In this document: positions 4,870 through 8,045 of the stretch, piece after piece
How the letters are laid out: each line of letters begins with the position of its first letter
How positions within the stretch are numbered: position 1 is the stretch's first letter
Assembly (NCBI GenBank): GCA_009923125.1
Contig: RFUD01000094.1
Location: forward strand, 1-8,045
Direction of reading: 5' to 3'
Source of the DNA: Planctomycetia bacterium
GTDB taxonomy: Bacteria; Planctomycetota; Planctomycetia; Pirellulales; UBA1268
DNA length: 8,045 nucleotides
Program-made: the position numbers and the translations under genes
Notes under the pieces: model-generated
Databases searched by the model: none
What the model was told of the DNA's origin: nothing
What the model saw: the letters and a program-made list of their open reading frames with translations, nothing else

Positions 4870-5796
4870 ATGCACGCCGAGCCGGGGAAGATCCATGGAA
4901 CGGCGGACGACGAGGTGATCGTCGCCGCCCGTAACCTCTCCAAGACCTACCGGGATTTCTGGGGTCGAAGCAAGAAGGTGGCCCTCAAGCCTCTCGACCT
5001 CGAGATTCGTCGTGGTGAGATCTTCGGCCTGCTCGGACCCAACGGCTCCGGCAAGACGACGACGATGAAGCTCCTCCTGGGACTGATCTTTCCGACGTCG
5101 GGCGAGGCGCTCGTGTTCGGAAAAGATGCCACCGACGTCTCGAAGAACGAGCGCATCGGCTACCTGCCCGAAGAGACGTACCTCTACAAGTTTCTCGACG
5201 CCGAGGAGACGCTCGACTTCTACGGCCGGCTGTTCGACATGCCCCCTGAGGAGCGCACGCGACGGGCCGAGGCGCTGATCGCGATGGTGGGGCTGGCACG
5301 CGACAAGAAGCGGCAACTGAAGGAATATTCCAAGGGCATGACCCGCCGCATCGGGATCGCGCAGGCGCTGATCAACGACCCGGAACTCGTCCTGCTCGAC
5401 GAACCGACGAGCGGTCTCGATCCGATCGGCACCCGCGAGATGAAGGATCTGATCATCGACCTCAAGAAGCGCGGCAAGACGGTGATCATGTCGTCGCACC
5501 TGCTCGCCGACGTCGAGGACGTGTGCGACCGGATCGCCGTGCTGCACCAGGGCGAACTCAAGGAGTTGGGCCGCGTCGAGGATCTGCTGCGGGTGACCGA
5601 CGTGACGCAGATCCGCGCCCGCGGACTGCCTCCCGCGGCGGTCGCCGAACTGCGGACCGTGCTCGAAAAGCACGGCGGCGCCGAGATCGAGATCGGCAAC
5701 CCGACCACGACCCTGGAGGAACTGTTCCTCGAGGTGGTGCGTGACACGGAGGCCCGCCCCGGACGACGGGCCAGGCCGACCGAGCGGAACGCGTAA
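4870..5796 (+). CDS. ABC transporter ATP-binding protein (ABC-2 exporter type)
   Basis: This 308-aa nucleotide-binding subunit has Walker A GPNGSGKT at 56-63, an ABC signature in the form YSKGM at 153-157, Walker B LVLLDEP at 173-179 followed by the D-loop SGLD (181-184), and the H-loop histidine at 210 (MSSHLLADVEDVCDRI). The Q-loop region reads IGYLPEETYLY, with Glu101 where Gln is most common, a variant also known in ABC-2-type exporters. The last 60-70 residues form the extra C-terminal domain typical of ATPases partnered with ABC-2 permeases. It should hydrolyse ATP at the cytoplasmic face of the membrane to drive the permease encoded 34 bp downstream. The ATG at 4870 is preceded by GAGGGG at 4855-4860 with 9 nt spacing. 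The substrate cannot be read from the sequence. Confidence 0.95.
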   Translation: MHAEPGKIHGTADDEVIVAARNLSKTYRDFWGRSKKVALKPLDLEIRRGEIFGLLGPNGSGKTTTMKLLLGLIFPTSGEALVFGKDATDVSKNERIGYLPEETYLYKFLDAEETLDFYGRLFDMPPEERTRRAEALIAMVGLARDKKRQLKEYSKGMTRRIGIAQALINDPELVLLDEPTSGLDPIGTREMKDLIIDLKKRGKTVIMSSHLLADVEDVCDRIAVLHQGELKELGRVEDLLRVTDVTQIRARGLPPAAVAELRTVLEKHGGAEIEIGNPTTTLEELFLEVVRDTEARPGRRARPTERNA

Positions 5797-5830
5797 GCGC
5801 GGAACACGAGGGGCGCGGGGCTGAAAACGC

Positions 5831-7657
5831 ATGGTGCTCGAAGAGGAAATCCCGAAATTCACCGCCTGGATCGGGCCTGCGTTCGTGACGTGGCTGTTCA
5901 CGGCCGCGCTCGTGGCGGTGTTGGCGTCGGCCCTCGCGTGGCTCGTGCAGTCGCTCGCCTACGGCCCCCTGGCGGCGGGCGACCGGGTGTACCGCGGCGT
6001 GCTGACGACGCTCGCGGACCTGGCCGGCATGTCGCCGCGGCGGATCTGGGCGCTCGCGCGGCTCGCCATCCAGGAGTCGCTGCGGCGCAACGTGCTCGTC
6101 GTGCTCGGCCTGTTCGCGGTGATCGTGCTCTTCGCGGGGTGGTTCCTCGATCCGACGAGCGTCAATCCCGGGAAGCTCTACCTGGGCTTCATCCTGTCGG
6201 CGACGAACCTGCTCGTGTGCCTCGTGGTGCTCGTGCTCTCGGTGTTCAGCCTGCCTGCCGACATCAAGGCCAAGGCGATCCAGACCGTGACCACGAAGCC
6301 CGTGCGGACCGGTGAAATCGTGCTCGGTCGGATGCTCGGCTTCGGGCTCGTCGGCACGGCGCTGCTGGCCCTGATGGGGACCGTCGGCTGGGCCTTCGTC
6401 GTCCGCAGCGTGCGGCACGACCACGAACTCGTCGCCGCCGACATGCTCGAACTCAAGGCGGACGACGGCTCGACGTCGGGGTACGAGGGACGCACGAGCC
6501 TGGCACGAGGGCACCGGCACCGGGTGGAGGCCGGCATCGACGGCGTCGGCCGCACCGACACCGTGCAGGGGCATCGACATACCGTCCGCGCCGTCGACGG
6601 CGCGGGGGGCCGAACCTGGGAGGTGGGGCCGCCGGAGGGCCTGCTCGAGGCCCGCAAGCCGCTGCGGGGCACGCTGCGGTTCCTCGATCGACAGGGGAAG
6701 CCCAGCACGAAGGGGATCAGCGTGGGGGCGGAGTGGTCCTATCGGCAATACATCGAGGGCGGCTCGCTCGCAGCGGCGATCTGGACGTTCGACGGCGTGG
6801 GGGAGCGTGAGTTTGCCGCCGGGCTCCCGCTGGAGATGATCGTGCGGGTGTTCCGCACGTACAAGGGGGAGATCGAGAAGGGGATCGCCGGCAGCGTGCG
6901 GGTGCGGAATCCGGCCACCGGCCTGCAGAGCGATCCGATCTACTTCACCGCCAAGGAATTCACGATCGACTCGCTGCTCATCCCCCGGCAAGTGGGCGTC
7001 ACCACCACCGATGGCGGCACGCGGCAGGTCGACCTGTTCCGGGACATCGTCGCCGACGGCCGCGTCGAGGTCGTGCTGCAGTGCCTCGAGCCGGCGCAGT
7101 ACTACGGCGTCGCCCAGGCCGACTTCTACCTCCGCCGGGGAAGCGGCTCCTTCGCGTTCAATTACCTCAAGAGTTGCCTGGGCATCTGGTTCTCCATGCT
7201 CATCGTGACGGCCCTCGGCGTGATGTTCAGCACGTTCCTCGCCGGGCCGGTGGCGCTGCTCGCCGCGCTCTCGGTCGTGCTCGTCGGTCAGTTCCGCGAG
7301 TTCATCCAGCGCCTGTTCGAGAGCCAGGTGACGGGTGACAGCAAGCTCGTGCCCGGGGGCGGCCCGATCGAGTCGCTCTACCGGATCGTGACCCAGACCA
7401 GCATCACCCTGGAGTTGGATCCGTCCCCGGCCGTGAACGCCATGAAGGCGCTCGACACCGTCCTGCTCGCCCCGATGCGGCTGGGGGCGGCCCTGTTCCC
7501 CTCGCTCTCCGCCCTCGGCACGGGAGACTTCCTCGCCGGCGGCTTCGACATCCCGTTCGACCTCCTGGGGGCGCACGCCGTCGAGACGTTCGGCTATCTG
7601 GTGGCGTTCTTCCTCGTGGGGGCGGTGTGTCTCCGGTCTCGGGAGGTGGCGGCATGA
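5831..7657 (+). CDS. ABC-2-type permease with large extracytoplasmic domain
   Basis: The 608-aa membrane protein has about seven predicted membrane segments: roughly 18-40, 88-106, 117-141, 170-192, 449-468, 471-487 and 585-600. The basic stretch before segment 2 (RLAIQESLRRN) and the loop IKAKAIQTVTTKPVRTGEIVLGRMLG (145-170) are typical cytoplasmic parts of ABC-2 permeases. By the positive-inside rule, the roughly 255 residues between segments 4 and 5 face outside the cytoplasm, as does 490-580. The outer domain carries two related motifs, GHRHRV (227-232) and GHRHTV (247-252), 20 residues apart. ABC-2 permeases are usually about 250-400 aa, so the insert accounts for the extra length. The ATG at 5831 has only a weak GGGG about 10 nt upstream, so coupling to the ATPase gene is possible. 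The stop overlaps the next start (ATGA). Substrate unknown. Confidence 0.88.
   Translation: MVLEEEIPKFTAWIGPAFVTWLFTAALVAVLASALAWLVQSLAYGPLAAGDRVYRGVLTTLADLAGMSPRRIWALARLAIQESLRRNVLVVLGLFAVIVLFAGWFLDPTSVNPGKLYLGFILSATNLLVCLVVLVLSVFSLPADIKAKAIQTVTTKPVRTGEIVLGRMLGFGLVGTALLALMGTVGWAFVVRSVRHDHELVAADMLELKADDGSTSGYEGRTSLARGHRHRVEAGIDGVGRTDTVQGHRHTVRAVDGAGGRTWEVGPPEGLLEARKPLRGTLRFLDRQGKPSTKGISVGAEWSYRQYIEGGSLAAAIWTFDGVGEREFAAGLPLEMIVRVFRTYKGEIEKGIAGSVRVRNPATGLQSDPIYFTAKEFTIDSLLIPRQVGVTTTDGGTRQVDLFRDIVADGRVEVVLQCLEPAQYYGVAQADFYLRRGSGSFAFNYLKSCLGIWFSMLIVTALGVMFSTFLAGPVALLAALSVVLVGQFREFIQRLFESQVTGDSKLVPGGGPIESLYRIVTQTSITLELDPSPAVNAMKALDTVLLAPMRLGAALFPSLSALGTGDFLAGGFDIPFDLLGAHAVETFGYLVAFFLVGAVCLRSREVAA
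7641..7649 (+). promoter_or_regulatory. Strong ribosome binding site for the third operon gene
   Basis: GGGAGGTGG within the permease 3' end lies 4 nt before the ATG at 7654, and the GGAGG core is about 7 nt away. Together with the ATGA overlap this fixes the start and suggests translational coupling. Confidence 0.7.
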
Positions 7658-8045
7658 GCACGGCGTCGAAGTCGTGGCTGGGTCTGCGGCGCGAGACGCT
7701 CCTGGCGCTCGTGGCGATCGCGGTGTTGCTGGTGCCGCTCTCCATGCTCAGCCAACCGGCCGACTCGGCGAGCCCCGGAGGCCTGTTGGCCCGGCAGCGG
7801 GCGAAGCACGGACTGTCGCAGGCCAACCTCGGCGAGGTCGATCCCACGAGCGAGACGATGCGGCTGGCAACGCTGGGCCTCAAGAACGTCGCCGTGACGC
7901 TGCTCTGGGACAGGGCCAACCACTACAAGAAGGTCGAGGACTGGACGAACCTGTCGGCGGCCCTGGAGCAGATGACCAAGCTCCAGCCCAACTTCTACTC
8001 CGTCTGGGACTTCCAGGCCCACAACCTCTCCTACAACATCTCGGT
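7654..8045 (+). CDS. Membrane-anchored protein of unknown function (N-terminal part)
   Basis: Only 130 codons are visible; the gene runs past the right edge. The start ATG overlaps the permease stop as ATGA (7654-7657) and has a good GGAGGTG site, so it belongs to the ABC operon. Residues about 15-33 (TLLALVAIAVLLVPLSML) form one membrane anchor or uncleaved signal. The rest of the visible part is soluble and probably outside the cytoplasm: LSQANLGEVDPTSETMRLATLGLKNVAVTLLWDRANHYKKVEDWTNL (54-100), then LEQMTKLQPNFYSVWDFQAHNLSYNIS (104-130). The paired helices with W, N, Y and LQP-NF spacing resemble tetratricopeptide-like repeats counted over a workload of units, but I cannot assign the family. 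I recognise the pattern as a planctomycete conserved hypothetical. A role with the ABC exporter is inferred from position only. Confidence 0.8.
   Translation, partial: MSTASKSWLGLRRETLLALVAIAVLLVPLSMLSQPADSASPGGLLARQRAKHGLSQANLGEVDPTSETMRLATLGLKNVAVTLLWDRANHYKKVEDWTNLSAALEQMTKLQPNFYSVWDFQAHNLSYNIS

Noticed and set aside
4837..5901. 354-aa open frame on the minus strand opposite the ABC ATPase
   Set aside because: Antisense to an ATPase with every canonical motif; the peptide is typical GC-shadow composition.
5558..7576. 672-aa open frame on the minus strand opposite the ABC genes
   Set aside because: Very long, but composed of low-complexity His/Glu/Arg-rich sequence expected from the complement of a GC-rich reading frame. 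The plus strand encodes a coherent membrane protein with proper operon spacing.
1..8045. CRISPR array, tRNA/rRNA genes, insertion sequences, defence or phage genes
   Set aside because: I saw no regularly spaced repeats, cloverleaf-like sequence, transposase motifs or phage-like genes; every sizeable coding region is accounted for by the listed genes.

Overview
This is a high-GC bacterial window, most likely from a planctomycete (Planctomycetota, Pirellulales-like). The best evidence is the minus-strand DUF1559 protein, which has a prepilin-type N-terminus and belongs to a family hugely expanded in that phylum. Supporting evidence is the set of lineage-typical uncharacterised proteins: a Gly-rich exported protein, an ABC-2 permease with a large extracytoplasmic insert, and a membrane-anchored protein downstream of it.

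Layout, left to right. (1) Positions 1-177 are the last 58 codons of an RNase Z-like metallo-beta-lactamase-fold protein. (2) Positions 178-421 are non-coding and dense in inverted repeats; they look like a dispersed repeat rather than a gene. (3) Positions 422-1549 encode a HemW-type radical SAM protein, possibly translated from a leaderless transcript. (4) Positions 1550-1718 carry a plausible extended -10 promoter and the leader of the ribosomal protein pair rplM (L13) and rpsI (S9), which ends at 2658 and is followed by a terminator-like hairpin. (5) Positions 2835-3653 encode an exported protein with a Gly/Met-rich insert. It converges on, and overlaps by 7 bp, the minus-strand DUF1559 gene (3647-4696). 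(6) Positions 4697-4869 form a comparatively AT-rich divergent regulatory region. It holds a near-consensus sigma70 promoter for the DUF1559 gene and a Fur-box-like dyad at its predicted transcription start. (7) From 4870 to the right edge, an operon encodes an ABC-2-type exporter: an ATPase, a permease of about 608 aa, and, overlapping it by ATGA, the start of an uncharacterised membrane-anchored protein cut by the window end.

Working together: L13 and S9 are co-transcribed ribosomal proteins of the two subunits. The ATPase and permease should form one inner-membrane transport complex, and the third gene is translationally coupled to the permease, so it probably works with it. The remaining genes look like independent units.

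Most of the window is ordinary core-genome content. I see no CRISPR array, IS element, tRNA or rRNA, and no clear novel defence or mobile system. The most rewarding places for a second look are the divergent promoter/operator region (4731-4782), the repeat-rich gap (178-421), the rplM leader, and the planctomycete-type ABC operon whose substrate is unknown. The very long minus-strand open frames opposite the hemW, ribosomal, Gly-rich and permease genes are GC-driven shadows.
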